Positions 37,013-50,799 of a DNA stretch of 64,000 nucleotides are shown here, piece by piece. Both the position numbers and the translations under genes were made by a program. Source of the DNA: Comamonadaceae bacterium (lineage in GTDB: Bacteria; Pseudomonadota; Gammaproteobacteria; Burkholderiales; Burkholderiaceae_C); contig CANFCG010000012.1 of the NCBI GenBank assembly GCA_947445115.1, positions 1-64,000 on the forward strand. Direction: 5' to 3'. Below the pieces are notes generated by a model. That model saw nothing but the letters and a program-made list of their open reading frames with translations, did no database searches and was not told where the DNA came from. The stretch's first letter is position 1; the number at the start of each line of letters is the position of its first letter.

Positions 37013-38401
37013 ATGAAAAAATCTTTATTGGCGTTAGTCATGGTGGGTGTCGCTGTTTGTGGTGGCGCTTGGTGGTGGCATTCGCAATCTAGCAGCGCAG
37101 ATGTGTCTGCGGTCGCAGCGGACGCTGGTGTCGCCAAGCGAAGTGGCACGGGTGGATTTGGCGGCGCGGGCAGCATGGGTAATCGCTCGCAGCCCGTGTC
37201 GGTGCTAGATGTGCGCAAGCAAGATATTCGCGTGGTGATTTCTGCCATCGGCAACGTGACGGCGACGAACACCGCCTCCGTGCATGCGCGTGTTGACGGC
37301 CTGCTCACAAAAGTCATGTTCACGGAAGGCCAACAGGTGAAGGCTGGACAAGTGCTTGCACAGATTGATCCCGTCACGTTTCAAATTGCGCTTGATTCCG
37401 CACAGGCCCTGCTGGCCAAGGATGTGGTGCAATTGAAGAACGCGCAGGTTGACCTCGTGCGCTACAAAGATTTGCTAGCCAAAGACTCCATCCAAAGCCA
37501 GCAAGTCGATACGCAAGATGCGCTGGTCAAACAAAATACCGCGACCGTCCGAGCCGATCAAGCAGCCGTTGAAAACGCCAAATTGCAATTGGGTTGGACA
37601 CAAATAACAGCGCCTATCAGTGGAAGACTAGGGCTGCGGCTGGTGGATGCTGGCAACATGATTCACGCATCGGATGCCAATGGTCTCGTCAACATCACGC
37701 AGACGCAGCCGATTGCCGCGATCTTTGCCGTGCCCGAAGTTAACCTCCCGCAGCTGATGCGGCAGATTAAAGCAAAGGTGCCGTTGCAAGTCGAAGCGTG
37801 GGACCGAGAGCTTAAAAACAAACTCGCCACGGGTAAGGTTTTGGCAACCGACAACGCGGTTGATCCAACTACGGGCACGATCAAAATTAAAGCTGCTTTT
37901 ACTAACGCGGACGACAGCTTGTTCCCTAATCAATTTGTCAATATCAAGCTGCAAGTCGATACCATTAAAGACGCAATCATAGTGCCCACAAGCGCCATCC
38001 AGCGTGGCTCGCAGGGCGTTTACGTGTATGCAGTGGGCAGTGATTCCGTGGTGGCGGTGCGTAGAATCAAGATGGGCATTACCGACGGTGATTGGGTCGA
38101 AGTACAAAGCGTTGGAGAGACGTCACTCGCGGTCGGCGATCAAGTCGTGACCGACGGGGCAGATCGCCTGCGCGAGGGCGCAAAAGTCGAAGTCATCATC
38201 CCGCAAAAGCAAAGTGGCAACCGAAACAAAGCGGATGCAAAAGCTCCAAATAAAGCGACTGCCGCGCCATCGCCATCAGGCGACAGGCCCCGCTGGATGG
38301 ACTTTTTACCGCCCAATACCTCAGCAGCTGACATTGAAAAAATAAAAAAAATGGAGCCTGACGAGCGACGCGATTACATCCGTAAGCTCCGCCAGCAATG
38401 A
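37013..38401 (+). CDS. mdtA: RND efflux periplasmic adaptor, MdtA-like
   Basis: Membrane-fusion protein (HlyD family), 462 aa, joining the inner-membrane RND pumps to the outer-membrane channel. N-terminal membrane anchor ([18 protein letters not shown]), lipoyl halves around a coiled-coil hairpin (~100-200; [27 protein letters not shown] and [18 protein letters not shown]), beta-barrel and membrane-proximal domains. The ~60-residue charged C-terminal tail ([12 protein letters not shown]...) is longer than in E. coli MdtA. The stop overlaps the mdtB start by 4 bp. Confidence 0.92.
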   Translation: MKKSLLALVMVGVAVCGGAWWWHSQSSSADVSAVAADAGVAKRSGTGGFGGAGSMGNRSQPVSVLDVRKQDIRVVISAIGNVTATNTASVHARVDGLLTKVMFTEGQQVKAGQVLAQIDPVTFQIALDSAQALLAKDVVQLKNAQVDLVRYKDLLAKDSIQSQQVDTQDALVKQNTATVRADQAAVENAKLQLGWTQITAPISGRLGLRLVDAGNMIHASDANGLVNITQTQPIAAIFAVPEVNLPQLMRQIKAKVPLQVEAWDRELKNKLATGKVLATDNAVDPTTGTIKIKAAFTNADDSLFPNQFVNIKLQVDTIKDAIIVPTSAIQRGSQGVYVYAVGSDSVVAVRRIKMGITDGDWVEVQSVGETSLAVGDQVVTDGADRLREGAKVEVIIPQKQSGNRNKADAKAPNKATAAPSPSGDRPRWMDFLPPNTSAADIEKIKKMEPDERRDYIRKLRQQ

Positions 38402-41400
38402 ATCTCTCGCGCCTGTTTATTCTTCGCCCGATTGCCACATCGCTTTTGATGGTGGCGGTGCTGATTGCGGGCTCGTTGGCCTATCGGCTGTTGCCTGTTT
38501 CTGCTCTGCCCGAGGTCGATTACCCCACGATTCAAGTCACCACGCTCTACCCAGGTGCGAGTCCGACGGTGATGACATCGGCGGTGACCGCACCGCTCGA
38601 GCGTCAGCTAGGGCAGATGCCTGGCCTGGATCAAATGTCGTCTTCCAGCTCTGGCGGCGCGTCACTCATTACGCTGCGTTTTTCGCTGGCGACATCTCTT
38701 GATGTCGCGGAGCAGCAAGTGCAAGCTGCTATCAACGCGGGCAGCAATTTATTGCCCAGCGACTTGCCGATGCCACCTGTGTACAGCAAGGTCAACCCAG
38801 CGGACGCGCCTGTGCTGACGCTGGCTATTACGTCGCCCTCGCTACCGATTCAAAAAGTCAACGACCTCGTTGAAAATAGGCTTGCACAGCGCATTTCACA
38901 AGTGCCAGGCGTGGGGCTCGTTTCTATTGCGGGCGGTCGTCGACCTGCCGTGCGCATTCAAGCTAACTCGGGTGCGCTCGCAGCGTATGGCATGTCGTTG
39001 GAAGATATTCGCACTGCCATTGCCGCCGCTAACGTCAACCAAGCAAAAGGTAGTTTTGATGGGCCTGCACGTGCCTCCACCATTGATGCCAACGACCAGT
39101 TGCGTAGCGCTGCTGAGTACACCTCGCTCATCATTGGCTATAAAAATGGTAACCCAATTCGTCTACAAGATGTGGCCGTCATCGTGGACGGAGTCGAGAA
39201 CACACGTATTGCCGCATGGGCTAACAACGTGCCCGGCGTGATTCTGAATATCCAGCGCCAGCCCGGTGCGAATGTGATCGAGACGGTGGATCGCATCAAA
39301 AAACTATTACCCCAGTTGCAAGCAAATTTGCCTGCGTCGTTAGATGTGCAAGTGCTGACGGATCGCACGGTGACGATTCGCTCATCAGTGCGTGATGTGC
39401 AGTTTGAACTCTTGCTCGCCATTGCCTTAGTTGTGATGGTAATTTTTTTATTTTTGCGCAGTGCTTCAGCCACACTCATTCCCAGTCTTGCAGTTCCCTT
39501 GTCGCTCATCGGCACGTTTGGCGTGATGTATTTAGTGGGCTTTTCGATTAACAATTTGACGCTGATGGCGCTCACCATTGCCACAGGTTTTGTGGTTGAC
39601 GACGCCATTGTCGTGGTTGAGAATATCGCACGCTACGTCGAAGTAGGTGATTCGCCGCTAGAGGCTGCACTGAAAGGCTCTAAGCAAATTGGTTTCACTA
39701 TTATTTCACTGACTGTCTCGCTGATTGCGGTACTGATCCCACTCCTTTTTATGGGCGATGTGGTCGGTCGTTTGTTCCACGAGTTTGCCATTACGCTGGC
39801 GGTATCCATTTTAATTTCTGCTGTCGTCTCACTCACGCTTACGCCTATGTTGTGCGCTCGCTTACTTAAGCATACGCCTGAAGCATCGCATGGTAGGTTA
39901 TACCAATCAGTGGGACGTTTTTTTGAACGCATGATTGCTGGTTATGGACGGATGCTAAACGTGGTGTTAGATCACGAGCGACTGACGCTCATGGTGTTTG
40001 CGGGCACACTGCTAGTCACGACTGGGCTTTATGTGCTGGTGCCCAAAGGCTTCTTCCCAGTGCAAGACACGGGTGTTTTGCAAGCCATTACGGACGGTCC
40101 GCAGTCCATTTCTTTTGCCGCCATGGGCGAGCGTCAGCAGCAACTCGCAACTGAGATTTTGAAAGACCCTGCGGTCGAAAGCCTTTCATCCTTCATTGGT
40201 GTGGATGGCGCAAATGCCACATTGAATGCAGGTCGGATGCTGATTAACCTGAAGCCCAAAGATCAGCGTGATGCGAGTTTGCAAGCTATCATTGACCGAC
40301 TCACAGCGACCTCGCGCCGCGTGCCCGGCATGGATTTGTATTTACAGCCCGTGCAAGACTTGACGATTGAAGGTCGCATCTCGCGTACGCAGTATCAGTT
40401 CAGTCTGTCGTCCTCGTCTACCAACGATTTGGGTGCCTCAGCGACAGAGCTGGTTAAGCGCCTTCGCAATAACGTCAAGCTTGCCGATGTTGCTAGCGAC
40501 CAACAGGACAATGGCTTGCAGACCTACGTCAACATTGATCGCGACGCGGCAGGTCGGCTTGGCGTGACGGTTGCTAGCATTGATGCTATCTTGTATGACG
40601 CATTTGGTCAGCGTTTAATCTCCACACTTTATACGCAGTCCAATCAGTACCGCGTGGTGCTAGAAGTGCCGCCCGAAAAAAAACGCGGTCCTGAATCGAT
40701 TGCGAACCTTTATGTGCCATCCAGTAACGGCAAGCCACTACCGCTGACTTCTGTGGCGCGGGTAGAAGAGCGCTCCACGGCTTTGGCAGTCAATCACGAA
40801 GGGCAATTGCCATCGGTGACGATTTCGTTTAATCCCGCGCCGGGTGTGGCCTTGGGTGATGCTGTGGATGCCATCAAAGCAGAGCAAGTGGAGTTGAATA
40901 TGCCGCTGTCCATTGAGACGCATTTTCAAGGCGCAGCATTGGCATTTCAAGCTTCGCTAGTCAGTACGCTATTGTTAATCTTGGCGGCTGTTGTCACCAT
41001 GTACATTGTGCTGGGTGTGTTGTACGAAAGTTACATACACCCGCTTACGATTTTGTCCACACTCCCATCTGCCGGCGTCGGCGCGCTGTTGGCGCTTATT
41101 GTCTTTCGGCTAGACCTTGGCATCATTGCCATCATTGGCATCATTTTGCTCATTGGCATCGTCAAAAAGAACGCCATCATGATGATTGACTTTGCGCTAG
41201 AGGCCGAGCGCGAGCAAGGTCTCGCTCCGCGTGAGGCCATATTTCAAGCTTGTTTGTTGCGCTTTCGCCCCATCTTGATGACGACAATGGCGGCGCTTTT
41301 AGGTGCGCTTCCGTTAATGTTGGGAGCCGGTGTTGGCTCCGAGCTAAGGCATCCGCTAGGTGTGACGATGGTGGGCGGTTTGATGGTGAGTCAGCTCATC

Positions 41401-41487
41401 ACGCTCTTTACAACACCTGTGATTTATTTGGTGTTTGCGCGGTGGCTGGCGAAGCGGCGCGACAATCAGAGCGTTACAACTACATAA
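38398..41487 (+). CDS. mdtB: RND multidrug efflux pump, MdtB-like
   Basis: Inner-membrane proton-driven exporter of the hydrophobe/amphiphile efflux family, 1029 aa, 12 helices and two large periplasmic loops. Proton-relay aspartates in [16 protein letters not shown], second-half lysine region [15 protein letters not shown]. In E. coli MdtB pairs with MdtC in a mixed trimer (bile salts, novobiocin, others). Starts inside the adaptor stop codon. A yebC gene stands between it and mdtC. Confidence 0.93.
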   Translation: MNLSRLFILRPIATSLLMVAVLIAGSLAYRLLPVSALPEVDYPTIQVTTLYPGASPTVMTSAVTAPLERQLGQMPGLDQMSSSSSGGASLITLRFSLATSLDVAEQQVQAAINAGSNLLPSDLPMPPVYSKVNPADAPVLTLAITSPSLPIQKVNDLVENRLAQRISQVPGVGLVSIAGGRRPAVRIQANSGALAAYGMSLEDIRTAIAAANVNQAKGSFDGPARASTIDANDQLRSAAEYTSLIIGYKNGNPIRLQDVAVIVDGVENTRIAAWANNVPGVILNIQRQPGANVIETVDRIKKLLPQLQANLPASLDVQVLTDRTVTIRSSVRDVQFELLLAIALVVMVIFLFLRSASATLIPSLAVPLSLIGTFGVMYLVGFSINNLTLMALTIATGFVVDDAIVVVENIARYVEVGDSPLEAALKGSKQIGFTIISLTVSLIAVLIPLLFMGDVVGRLFHEFAITLAVSILISAVVSLTLTPMLCARLLKHTPEASHGRLYQSVGRFFERMIAGYGRMLNVVLDHERLTLMVFAGTLLVTTGLYVLVPKGFFPVQDTGVLQAITDGPQSISFAAMGERQQQLATEILKDPAVESLSSFIGVDGANATLNAGRMLINLKPKDQRDASLQAIIDRLTATSRRVPGMDLYLQPVQDLTIEGRISRTQYQFSLSSSSTNDLGASATELVKRLRNNVKLADVASDQQDNGLQTYVNIDRDAAGRLGVTVASIDAILYDAFGQRLISTLYTQSNQYRVVLEVPPEKKRGPESIANLYVPSSNGKPLPLTSVARVEERSTALAVNHEGQLPSVTISFNPAPGVALGDAVDAIKAEQVELNMPLSIETHFQGAALAFQASLVSTLLLILAAVVTMYIVLGVLYESYIHPLTILSTLPSAGVGALLALIVFRLDLGIIAIIGIILLIGIVKKNAIMMIDFALEAEREQGLAPREAIFQACLLRFRPILMTTMAALLGALPLMLGAGVGSELRHPLGVTMVGGLMVSQLITLFTTPVIYLVFARWLAKRRDNQSVTTT

Positions 41488-41499
41488 GGACATAGCAAC

Positions 41500-42234
41500 A
41501 TGGGCGCACAGTGGAAAGCAAAAGGAAAAGAACTCGCAGCAAACGCACGCGGTAAGTTGTTTGGCAGGCTTGCCAAGGACATCATGCTGGCAGCAAAAAG
41601 CGGCGCGGATCCTGCGGGTAACTCGAAACTACGGCTGTTTGTGGAACAGGCGCGTAAGGTGTCGATGCCCAAAGATACGCTTGAGCGAGCGATCAAAAAA
41701 GGCTCTGGTGTGGGCGCTGACGCAGTCAACTTTGAGCGTGTTATGTACGAAGGATTTGCACCGCATCAAATCGCGGTGATGGTGGAGTGCCTGACCGACA
41801 ACGTGAACCGCACGGCGAGTGAAATGCGCGTGCTGTTTCGCAAAGGGCAGCTGGGTACATCGGGCTCGGTAGCGTGGGATTTCAATTATCTCGGCATGAT
41901 TGAAGCCGAGCCGATTCTTAAAAACGCCGACCCCGAGATTGCTGCCATTGAAGCGGGCGCGCAAGATTTTGAGGCGGTAGAAGTTGATGAAGATTCGGAT
42001 ACTAAACCAGGCACGATGCTATTTTTGACCGACCCCACTGATCTCGATCTTGTGAGCAAAGCGTTGCCCGAACACGGCTACCACGTGGTCTCCGCTAAGC
42101 TGGGTTACAAGCCTAAAAACCCAGTTGATCCCGTCAGTTTGAGCGCCCCGCAATTAGAGGAGGTTGAAAGTTTCTTAGCTGCCATTGATGGCAACGATGA
42201 CGTGCAAAACGTGTACGTGAGTTTGGCGGGCTAG
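41500..42234 (+). CDS. yebC: YebC/PmpR-family protein
   Basis: 244-aa three-domain protein of the YebC/TACO1 family ([68 protein letters not shown]). Long annotated as transcription regulators; recent work links family members to translation through difficult stretches such as polyproline. AAGGAC lies ahead of the ATG. Its position between the two RND pump genes is unusual; in most genomes it neighbours ruvC or stands alone. All conserved blocks are intact. Confidence 0.93.
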   Translation: MGAQWKAKGKELAANARGKLFGRLAKDIMLAAKSGADPAGNSKLRLFVEQARKVSMPKDTLERAIKKGSGVGADAVNFERVMYEGFAPHQIAVMVECLTDNVNRTASEMRVLFRKGQLGTSGSVAWDFNYLGMIEAEPILKNADPEIAAIEAGAQDFEAVEVDEDSDTKPGTMLFLTDPTDLDLVSKALPEHGYHVVSAKLGYKPKNPVDPVSLSAPQLEEVESFLAAIDGNDDVQNVYVSLAG

Positions 42235-42268
42235 AGTTACCACTGAATGTTTTGACCAACGAGCGCGC

Positions 42269-45200
42269 ATGAATTTTTCAGCTCCCTTTATTGCGCGCCC
42301 GATTGCCACGACATTGCTCACGCTAGGCCTTGCAATTGCAGGCATCCTTGCATTTTTTCAGTTGCCAGTTGCACCGCTGCCGCAAGTAGATTTTCCGACC
42401 ATCTCGGTGTCTGCCAACCTGCCGGGCGCCAGTCCTGAGACGATGGCCTCCACGGTCGCCACGCCTCTAGAGCGCGCGCTGGGCTCGATTGCGGGCGTGA
42501 CGCAAATGACGTCTAGCTCATCGCTTTCCAACGCACGCATTACGTTGCAATTTGATTTAAGTCGAAACATTGATGGTGCTGCGCGTGATGTGCAGGCGGC
42601 TATCAACGCAGCAAGGGCTCTGTTACCCACGGGAATGCCGAGCAATCCCTCGTACCGAAAAGTCAATCCGGCGGATTCGCCGATCATGATTTTGACCTTA
42701 ACCTCGAACACACTCACCCCAGGGCAGATGTACGATTCCGCCTCTACGGTGCTGGCACAAAGATTGTCAAAAATTGATGGCATTGGGCAAGTCAATATTG
42801 GCGGAGGTGCGCTGCCTGCTGTACGTGTGGAGCTGGATCCCAATCGCTTATCGAGCATGGGCGTGGCATTAAATGCCGTACAAACTGCCATCGTTAGCGC
42901 CAATGGAAATCGTCCTAAGGGCATTTTGGAGACGGATAGTAAAGCTTGGCAAGTGGAGGCTAATGACCAAGCAGCAACGGCGGCAGAGTACGGACCCGTC
43001 ATCGTGGCTTACAAAAATGGTGTGCCAATTCGACTCTCGGATGTTGGCCGGGTGATTGACTCGGTGCAAGACGTCCGCAACTACGGCATAGCCAAAGGCA
43101 AGCCGGCGATTCTTTTGCAGCTCTTTAAACAGCCTGGTGCCAACATTATTCAAACCGTGGACGATGTCAATAAGCTCTTGCCTCGTCTAAGGGCTTCGAT
43201 TCCGCCGGCCATTGACCTGGATGTGCTCATGGACAGAACGCCCACAATTCGAGCGTCTTTGCGCGAGGTCGAGCGTGCGTTGGGTGCCGCCATTGCCTTG
43301 GTCATCATGGTCGTGTTTCTATTTTTAAGATCAAGCCGTGCGGCGCTTATCCCTAGCGTTGCTGTGCCCGCATCGCTAGCCGGCACATTTGGTGTCATGT
43401 ACCTTTGCAATTACAGTTTGGATACGCTGTCACTTATGGCCGTGACGGTAGCGACGGGCTTTGTCGTAGACGATGCTATCGTTGTGCTAGAGAACATCAC
43501 ACGCCATATGGAGCGCGGAAAAACAGCCATGCAAGCGTCTCTAGACGGTGCGCGTGAAATTGGTTTTACGGTCGTGTCGATTAGTCTTTCTCTCATCGCT
43601 GTTTTTATTCCACTATTGATGATGGGCGGCATCGTCGGGCGGTATTTCCGCGAGTTTGCGGTGGTGCTTTCAGCCGCGATTTTGGTGTCCATGGTTGTGT
43701 CTTTGACGACCACGCCGATGATGTGCGCCGCTTTACTCAAACACCCTTTACCGCCGCGAGCCGCCAGCGCATCAGATGCTTGGTGGCAACGCGCGGCTGA
43801 AAGCATTAATCGTCTTGCAGGCCTTATGAATAAAGGTTTGCAGCAAGGTTACCGCAGGTCTTTGGCGCTGGCTTTGCGTTGGCAATGGGTCACCATGCTG
43901 GCGCTATTGGCGGTGGTGGTGCTCAATGTTTATTTGTACCGTGTGATTCCCAAAGGCTTTTTCCCGCAGCAAGATACGGGGCGCTTGGTGGGTAATATAC
44001 AAGCCGATCAAGCCACATCATTTCAAGCGATGAAGCAGCGGTTGAATCGTTTTGTTGAGATTGTGAATGCTGATCCTGCGGTTGAAAACTCTCTTGGCTT
44101 TACGGGCGGAGGACAGCGCAATACGGCCTTTATGTTTGTCACGCTGAAGCCCATTGGCACGGGCGCGAATCAACGCACGGAAACCGTCGATCAAGTCATC
44201 GCGCGGCTGCGCATGAAGACCACCAAAGAGCCTGGAGCGAATTTGTTTATGGTGCCTGTGCAAGACATTCGCGTGGGCGGAAGACAATCGAATGCGCAGT
44301 ATCAATACACGTTGTTTGCCGATGATGTGGAAGACCTGCGAGCGTGGGATCCCAAGATTAGACAAGCGCTGATGCAAATCCCTGAAGTCGCCGATGTGAA
44401 CAGCGATCAGCAAGATAAAGGCTTGCAAACCAGCGTGGTGATTGACCGCGCAGCAGCAGCTCGTATGGGTTTGAACGTCAGCACCATTGACAGCACATTG
44501 AACAATGCTTTTGGTCAACGGCAAGTAGGTGTTATTTACAACCCACTGAATCAGTATCGTGTGGTGATGGAGCTTGCACCTGAGTATTTGGAGAGCCCTG
44601 AGTCGTTGCGCTTGCTCAAATTTACGTCTAGCAGTGGCGCACAAATTCCGCTCTCTAGTTTTGCACGTATGGATTTGACCAATACGCCGCTTGCCGTCAA
44701 TCACCAAGGCGGTACGCCCGCCAGCACGATTAGCTTTAATTTACCGCTGGGTGTGTCACTGCAAGAGGCTACGGCGGCGATCAACCAGACAATGCTCAAA
44801 ATCGGTGTGCCCGTCTCGGTGCGCGGATCATTCCAAGGCACGGCGCAGGCATTTGCTTCTTCACTCGACTCTCAACCTTGGCTCATTTTGGCGGCTTTGG
44901 TCACCATTTATTTGGTGCTAGGCATCTTGTACGAAAACTTGATTCATCCGATTACGATTTTGTCCACCTTGCCTTCTGCAGGTGTGGGCGCATTGCTGGC
45001 TTTGATGATATTTAAAACCGAGTTTTCCATTATTGCGTTGATCGGCGTTATCTTGCTTATCGGTATTGTTAAAAAGAATGCCATATTAATGATCGACTTT
45101 GCTATTACGGCGCAGCGTGCCAATCCCAACATGACGGCGGCTACCGCGATTTATAAGGCTTGCCATCTGCGTGTTCGTCCGATTGTGATGACCACTATTG

Positions 45201-45391
45201 CGGCTATCTTTGGTGCAATACCGCTTGCTATTGGTACAGGCGATGGCGCGGAGCTGCGCCAACCGCTTGGCATTGCTGTGGTGGGCGGTTTGATATTGAG
45301 TCAGCTCTTGACGCTCTACACCACGCCTGTGGTGTACGTCTTAATGGATAAGTTACGGACTAAAAAATGGAGAATTTTTCGTGAAAAATAA
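42269..45391 (+). CDS. mdtC: RND multidrug efflux pump, MdtC-like
   Basis: Second pump subunit, 1040 aa, homologous to the gene at 38398: start [23 protein letters not shown], proton-relay [31 protein letters not shown]. The two pumps probably form a heteromultimer with the adaptor and the channel downstream. The start of the outer-membrane factor lies within its last codons. Confidence 0.93.
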   Translation: MNFSAPFIARPIATTLLTLGLAIAGILAFFQLPVAPLPQVDFPTISVSANLPGASPETMASTVATPLERALGSIAGVTQMTSSSSLSNARITLQFDLSRNIDGAARDVQAAINAARALLPTGMPSNPSYRKVNPADSPIMILTLTSNTLTPGQMYDSASTVLAQRLSKIDGIGQVNIGGGALPAVRVELDPNRLSSMGVALNAVQTAIVSANGNRPKGILETDSKAWQVEANDQAATAAEYGPVIVAYKNGVPIRLSDVGRVIDSVQDVRNYGIAKGKPAILLQLFKQPGANIIQTVDDVNKLLPRLRASIPPAIDLDVLMDRTPTIRASLREVERALGAAIALVIMVVFLFLRSSRAALIPSVAVPASLAGTFGVMYLCNYSLDTLSLMAVTVATGFVVDDAIVVLENITRHMERGKTAMQASLDGAREIGFTVVSISLSLIAVFIPLLMMGGIVGRYFREFAVVLSAAILVSMVVSLTTTPMMCAALLKHPLPPRAASASDAWWQRAAESINRLAGLMNKGLQQGYRRSLALALRWQWVTMLALLAVVVLNVYLYRVIPKGFFPQQDTGRLVGNIQADQATSFQAMKQRLNRFVEIVNADPAVENSLGFTGGGQRNTAFMFVTLKPIGTGANQRTETVDQVIARLRMKTTKEPGANLFMVPVQDIRVGGRQSNAQYQYTLFADDVEDLRAWDPKIRQALMQIPEVADVNSDQQDKGLQTSVVIDRAAAARMGLNVSTIDSTLNNAFGQRQVGVIYNPLNQYRVVMELAPEYLESPESLRLLKFTSSSGAQIPLSSFARMDLTNTPLAVNHQGGTPASTISFNLPLGVSLQEATAAINQTMLKIGVPVSVRGSFQGTAQAFASSLDSQPWLILAALVTIYLVLGILYENLIHPITILSTLPSAGVGALLALMIFKTEFSIIALIGVILLIGIVKKNAILMIDFAITAQRANPNMTAATAIYKACHLRVRPIVMTTIAAIFGAIPLAIGTGDGAELRQPLGIAVVGGLILSQLLTLYTTPVVYVLMDKLRTKKWRIFREK

Positions 45392-46819
45392 AGTGATGAT
45401 CCACAGCTTCATTCTGCTCTACCCCTTGTGGCTATTGGGCTGTAGTAGTATTCCAAAGTACGAAATGCCTAAAGTTGTCACGACCGATACGTTTAAAGAA
45501 GGTGCTGCTTTTAATGCCCAGCAAGTTGAGGCAGCCAAGCTTTTTAAGCCTGCCATAGGTGTCATGCAAACAACGCCTGACGCCTGGTGGGAGCTGTTTA
45601 ATGATCCTGCTTTGAATGACTTACAACAACGCGCCAGCGTAGGCAACCCTAACCTCGCTATTTCCGCCGCGAACGTGAAGCTGGCGATGGCGGCGGCGGG
45701 CTCGGCTAGCGCGGCGCTGTTTCCAGCCGTCAACGTAGGCGGAGCACTCAACCGCTCAAACGTAGTGACAGCGAGTGCCCCGATTGGTTCGACCTATTCG
45801 GCAACCGCTAATTTTTCAAGCTGGGAGCTAGACGTGTGGAATCGCCTTGGTTCAGCCGCGACGTCTGCCCAGTTTAAAGAAGTCGCGAGTGTGGCCACAC
45901 TTGCGTCAGCGCGTTTGTCTTTACAAGCCAGTGTGGCGCAAACTTATTTCTCACTGCGTGCAGCAGAGGCGCTGCAAGTGGTGCAAATTAAAAGCATCGC
46001 GGCATACGCCAAGTCATTAGAGCTGACAAAAAATAGATTGACAGGCGGCATTGCCACCAGCGCGGATGTGGCGCAAGCCCAGAGCCAGATTGCCTTCACG
46101 CAGTCGCAGGCGGAAGTGTCCACCATCACCCGTGCGCAACTTGAGCACGCGCTAGCGGCCTTGCTAGGAGAGTCGCCCAGCGGTTTTGGTTTGCTTGCGA
46201 CAGGGCTGCTGCCGGCTGCGCCTGATGTCGCGTTGCAAGTGCCGTCCAGCTTGCTAGAACGTCGTCCCGATATTGCTGCTGCCGAGCGCATGGTAGCGGC
46301 TGCCAATGCGGCCATTGGCGCGGCCGATGCGGCCTTCTTTCCAGCACTCACTTTGTCGGCCAATACAGGCTATCGCAGCGGGGTCTTGGGTGGCTTGCTG
46401 GCCTTACCGAATCGCATTTGGTCGGTTGGCCCAAGCCTTACGTACGCACTCTTTGATGGCGGTGCGCGTAAGGCTGCAAGCGCCTCAGCTCGTGCCACGT
46501 ACGAGCAATCCGTGGCGACGTACAAGCAAACTGTTATTGCTGCGCTGCAAGAGGTTGAGGACAATTTAGTGGCTGCCGGAGGCTTGGCCCGTGAAGAGGG
46601 ATACCAACAAACGGCTTTAGATGCGGCGCGCAAATCACTGGATGTGACGAACAATCAATACAAAGCAGGTGTGGTCAGTTATTTGAATGTGGTCACGGCA
46701 CAGTCTACTGAACTGGCGGCGCAAAGCAACTTGCTTAGCGCACAAAGTGCTCGATTGACAGCACTCGCCGTTTTACTCAAAAATTTGGCGGGGCGCTGGG
46801 ATAGCAACGTGAGTGCTAA

Positions 46820-46847
<28 letters not shown>
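45381..46847 (+). CDS. Outer-membrane efflux lipoprotein, NodT/OprM type
   Basis: Trimeric outer-membrane channel subunit, 488 aa. Signal peptide with lipobox L18-L-G-C21 (PLWLLGC). Two OEP repeats: [17 protein letters not shown] at ~70 and [27 protein letters not shown] at ~290, with helices rich in Ala/Gln. GTG start within the end of mdtC, GGAGA upstream. Completes a four-part efflux system, so no external TolC is needed. Overlaps the convergent proB by 28 bp. Confidence 0.93.
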
Positions 46848-49061
<2,214 letters not shown>

Positions 49062-49073
49062 CTAACTATAAAT

Positions 49074-49103
49074 AAAAAAAAGCCCCGTCATATTAACGGG
49101 GCT
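49074..49103 (-). terminator. Terminator hairpin between rpmA and obg
   Basis: Read on the minus strand: stem AGCCCCGT (49103-49096 with 49088-49081), 7-base loop, then eight T. It would end or attenuate the rplU-rpmA transcript so that obg-proB receive only read-through. Confidence 0.85.
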
Positions 49104-49129
49104 TCTTGAGTAGCGCGAGCTGAAGAAGC

Positions 49130-49393
49130 TTAAGCAGCCACTGGTGTGATATCAACCATGTGCTTGTTCAAAGCACCACGGTGTGCAAAGCTGACCGTGC
49201 CTGCAGCGAGTGCAAACAAAGTGTGGTCTTTGCCAATACCGACATTGTTACCTGGGTGGAACTTCGTGCCACGTTGGCGAACGATGATGGCGCCGCCATT
49301 CACCACTTCACCGCCGAAGCGCTTCACACCTAGCATTTTTGGCTGGGAATCCCGGCCGTTTCGCGTCGAGCCGCCGCCTTTTTTTTGTGCCAT
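49130..49393 (-). CDS. rpmA: 50S ribosomal protein L27
   Basis: 87 aa, starts [28 protein letters not shown], the N-terminal tail that reaches the peptidyl-transferase centre. No N-terminal extension requiring cleavage (unlike Firmicutes). Follows rplU by 15 bp with AGGAG before the ATG. Confidence 0.98.
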   Translation of the reverse strand: MAQKKGGGSTRNGRDSQPKMLGVKRFGGEVVNGGAIIVRQRGTKFHPGNNVGIGKDHTLFALAAGTVSFAHRGALNKHMVDITPVAA

Positions 49394-49408
49394 GACTAGG
49401 AGCTCCTG

Positions 49409-49720
49409 TTATGCGTTCACAGTGCCGATAAGCAGCTCTGTGTAATTTTGACGATGACCCTGGCGCTTTTGATAGTGCTTACGGCGGCGCATTTTGAAGA
49501 TGCGAACCTTGTCGTGACGACCATGAGAGACCACGGTGACAGAGACAGTCGCGCCGTTTACCAAGGGAGTGCCTACTTTGAGAGAGTCGCCAGAACCAAC
49601 AGCGAGGACCTCAGTAATCACAATCTCTTGGCCAACGTCAGCAGCGATCTGTTCTACTTTAATTTTTTCACCAGTAGCAACTTTATATTGTTTGCCACCA
49701 GTTTTTATGACTGCGTACAT
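49409..49720 (-). CDS. rplU: 50S ribosomal protein L21
   Basis: 103 aa, [25 protein letters not shown], with the signature [21 protein letters not shown] near the C-terminus. First gene of rplU-rpmA-obg-proB; divergent from ispB as in most beta- and gammaproteobacteria. Confidence 0.98.
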   Translation of the reverse strand: MYAVIKTGGKQYKVATGEKIKVEQIAADVGQEIVITEVLAVGSGDSLKVGTPLVNGATVSVTVVSHGRHDKVRIFKMRRRKHYQKRQGHRQNYTELLIGTVNA

Positions 49721-49771
49721 TTAAAACCTTTTGATTTGAATCAACGCTGACCCATTTCAGCGAAGCCCTCC

Positions 49772-49799
49772 ATTATAGCTTGAGATAAGATCGTGTCCT
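49772..49799 (-). promoter_or_regulatory. Predicted promoter of rplU operon
   Basis: On the minus strand, TATAAT at 49777-49772 with AGGACA at 49799-49794 (16-bp spacer) as a -35. A transcript would start near 49765, giving a leader of about 45 nt before rplU. Confidence 0.5.
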
Positions 49800-50777
49800 A
49801 TGACAATGACTAGCGCCCCACTGTACCCATCCCTTGTTCAAGCTGATATGGAGGCTGTCGACGCCCTCATTGCCAGTCGGTTGTCCTCTAGCGTGCCGCT
49901 AGTCGGTCAAGTTTCCACCTACACTATCGCGGCAGGGGGCAAGCGACTGCGTCCCGTGCTCTTGCTTTTGATGTGTGGGCTGTTGGGCTACAAAGGGCGA
50001 GATCGTCACAAGATGGCCGCCGTGGTTGAATTCATCCACACTGCAACACTGCTTCATGACGATGTGGTGGATGAGTCCACACTGCGGCGTGGGCGTCCCA
50101 CCGCGAATGAGTCGTTTGGTAACCCAGCCAGCGTGTTGGTAGGTGATTTTTTGTATTCGCGCGCCTTTCAAATGATGGTGGAGACGAACAATATGCGGGT
50201 GCTTGCTACGCTGGCCGAAGCCACCAATGTGATTGCCGAGGGCGAGGTCATGCAGCTCATGAATATGCATGATGCGTCGCTCACACCTGAAGCTTATCTG
50301 CATGTTATTGAGTCTAAAACCGCAAAACTGTTTGAAGCCAGTAGTCGCTTAGGCGCTATTTTGCAAGGCGCTTCTGGCGAGGTTGAGCAGGCCTGCGCCA
50401 CTTACGGCGCAGCTTTGGGAACGGCGTTTCAGCTCATCGACGACGTGCTCGATTACGCAGGTGATGCCACTGAGATGGGGAAAAATCTGGGCGATGATCT
50501 GCGCGAAGGCAAGATGACGCTCCCCCTCATTTTTGCAGTCCAAATGGCTGAAACAGCAGATCAAGCCTTAATTAAAAAAGCGATCGAGGAGGGTGACGTG
50601 GCGCAGCTGGACGCCATTAGTCGAATCGTCAAATCTAGTGGTGCTTTGGATGCCAGCTTAGACTTTGCAAAAGCACAAGCTGAGCGGGCTGTCAATGCCT
50701 TGAAAGCTTTGCCGGATAATGCTTATAAGACTGCATTGCAAGAGCTTCCGATGATCTCTTTGCAGCGCAAAAGTTGA
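49800..50777 (+). CDS. ispB: Octaprenyl diphosphate synthase
   Basis: Trans-prenyltransferase making the C40 side chain of ubiquinone; 325 aa. First aspartate-rich motif LLHDDVVDESTLRRGRPT, second LIDDVLDYAGD, plus GGKRLRP near residue 48. ATG at 49800; a second ATG two codons later. Relatives in Burkholderiales are often followed by pilB-pilC-pilD; here pilD follows directly. Confidence 0.95.
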   Translation: MTMTSAPLYPSLVQADMEAVDALIASRLSSSVPLVGQVSTYTIAAGGKRLRPVLLLLMCGLLGYKGRDRHKMAAVVEFIHTATLLHDDVVDESTLRRGRPTANESFGNPASVLVGDFLYSRAFQMMVETNNMRVLATLAEATNVIAEGEVMQLMNMHDASLTPEAYLHVIESKTAKLFEASSRLGAILQGASGEVEQACATYGAALGTAFQLIDDVLDYAGDATEMGKNLGDDLREGKMTLPLIFAVQMAETADQALIKKAIEEGDVAQLDAISRIVKSSGALDASLDFAKAQAERAVNALKALPDNAYKTALQELPMISLQRKS

Positions 50778-50799
50778 GCGTACGAGCTAAACTCCGATC

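Noticed and set aside
37125-37200. Gly-rich stretch at start of mdtA as a repeat or frameshift
   Set aside because: Ordinary linker between the membrane anchor and the adaptor core; the frame is continuous and the downstream domains are intact.
42358-43002. 214-codon open frame antisense to mdtC
   Set aside because: Shadow frame; Ser/Ala-rich with no recognisable family.
44018-44707. 229-codon open frame antisense to mdtC
   Set aside because: No start signal or domain; covers a conserved pump region on the sense strand.
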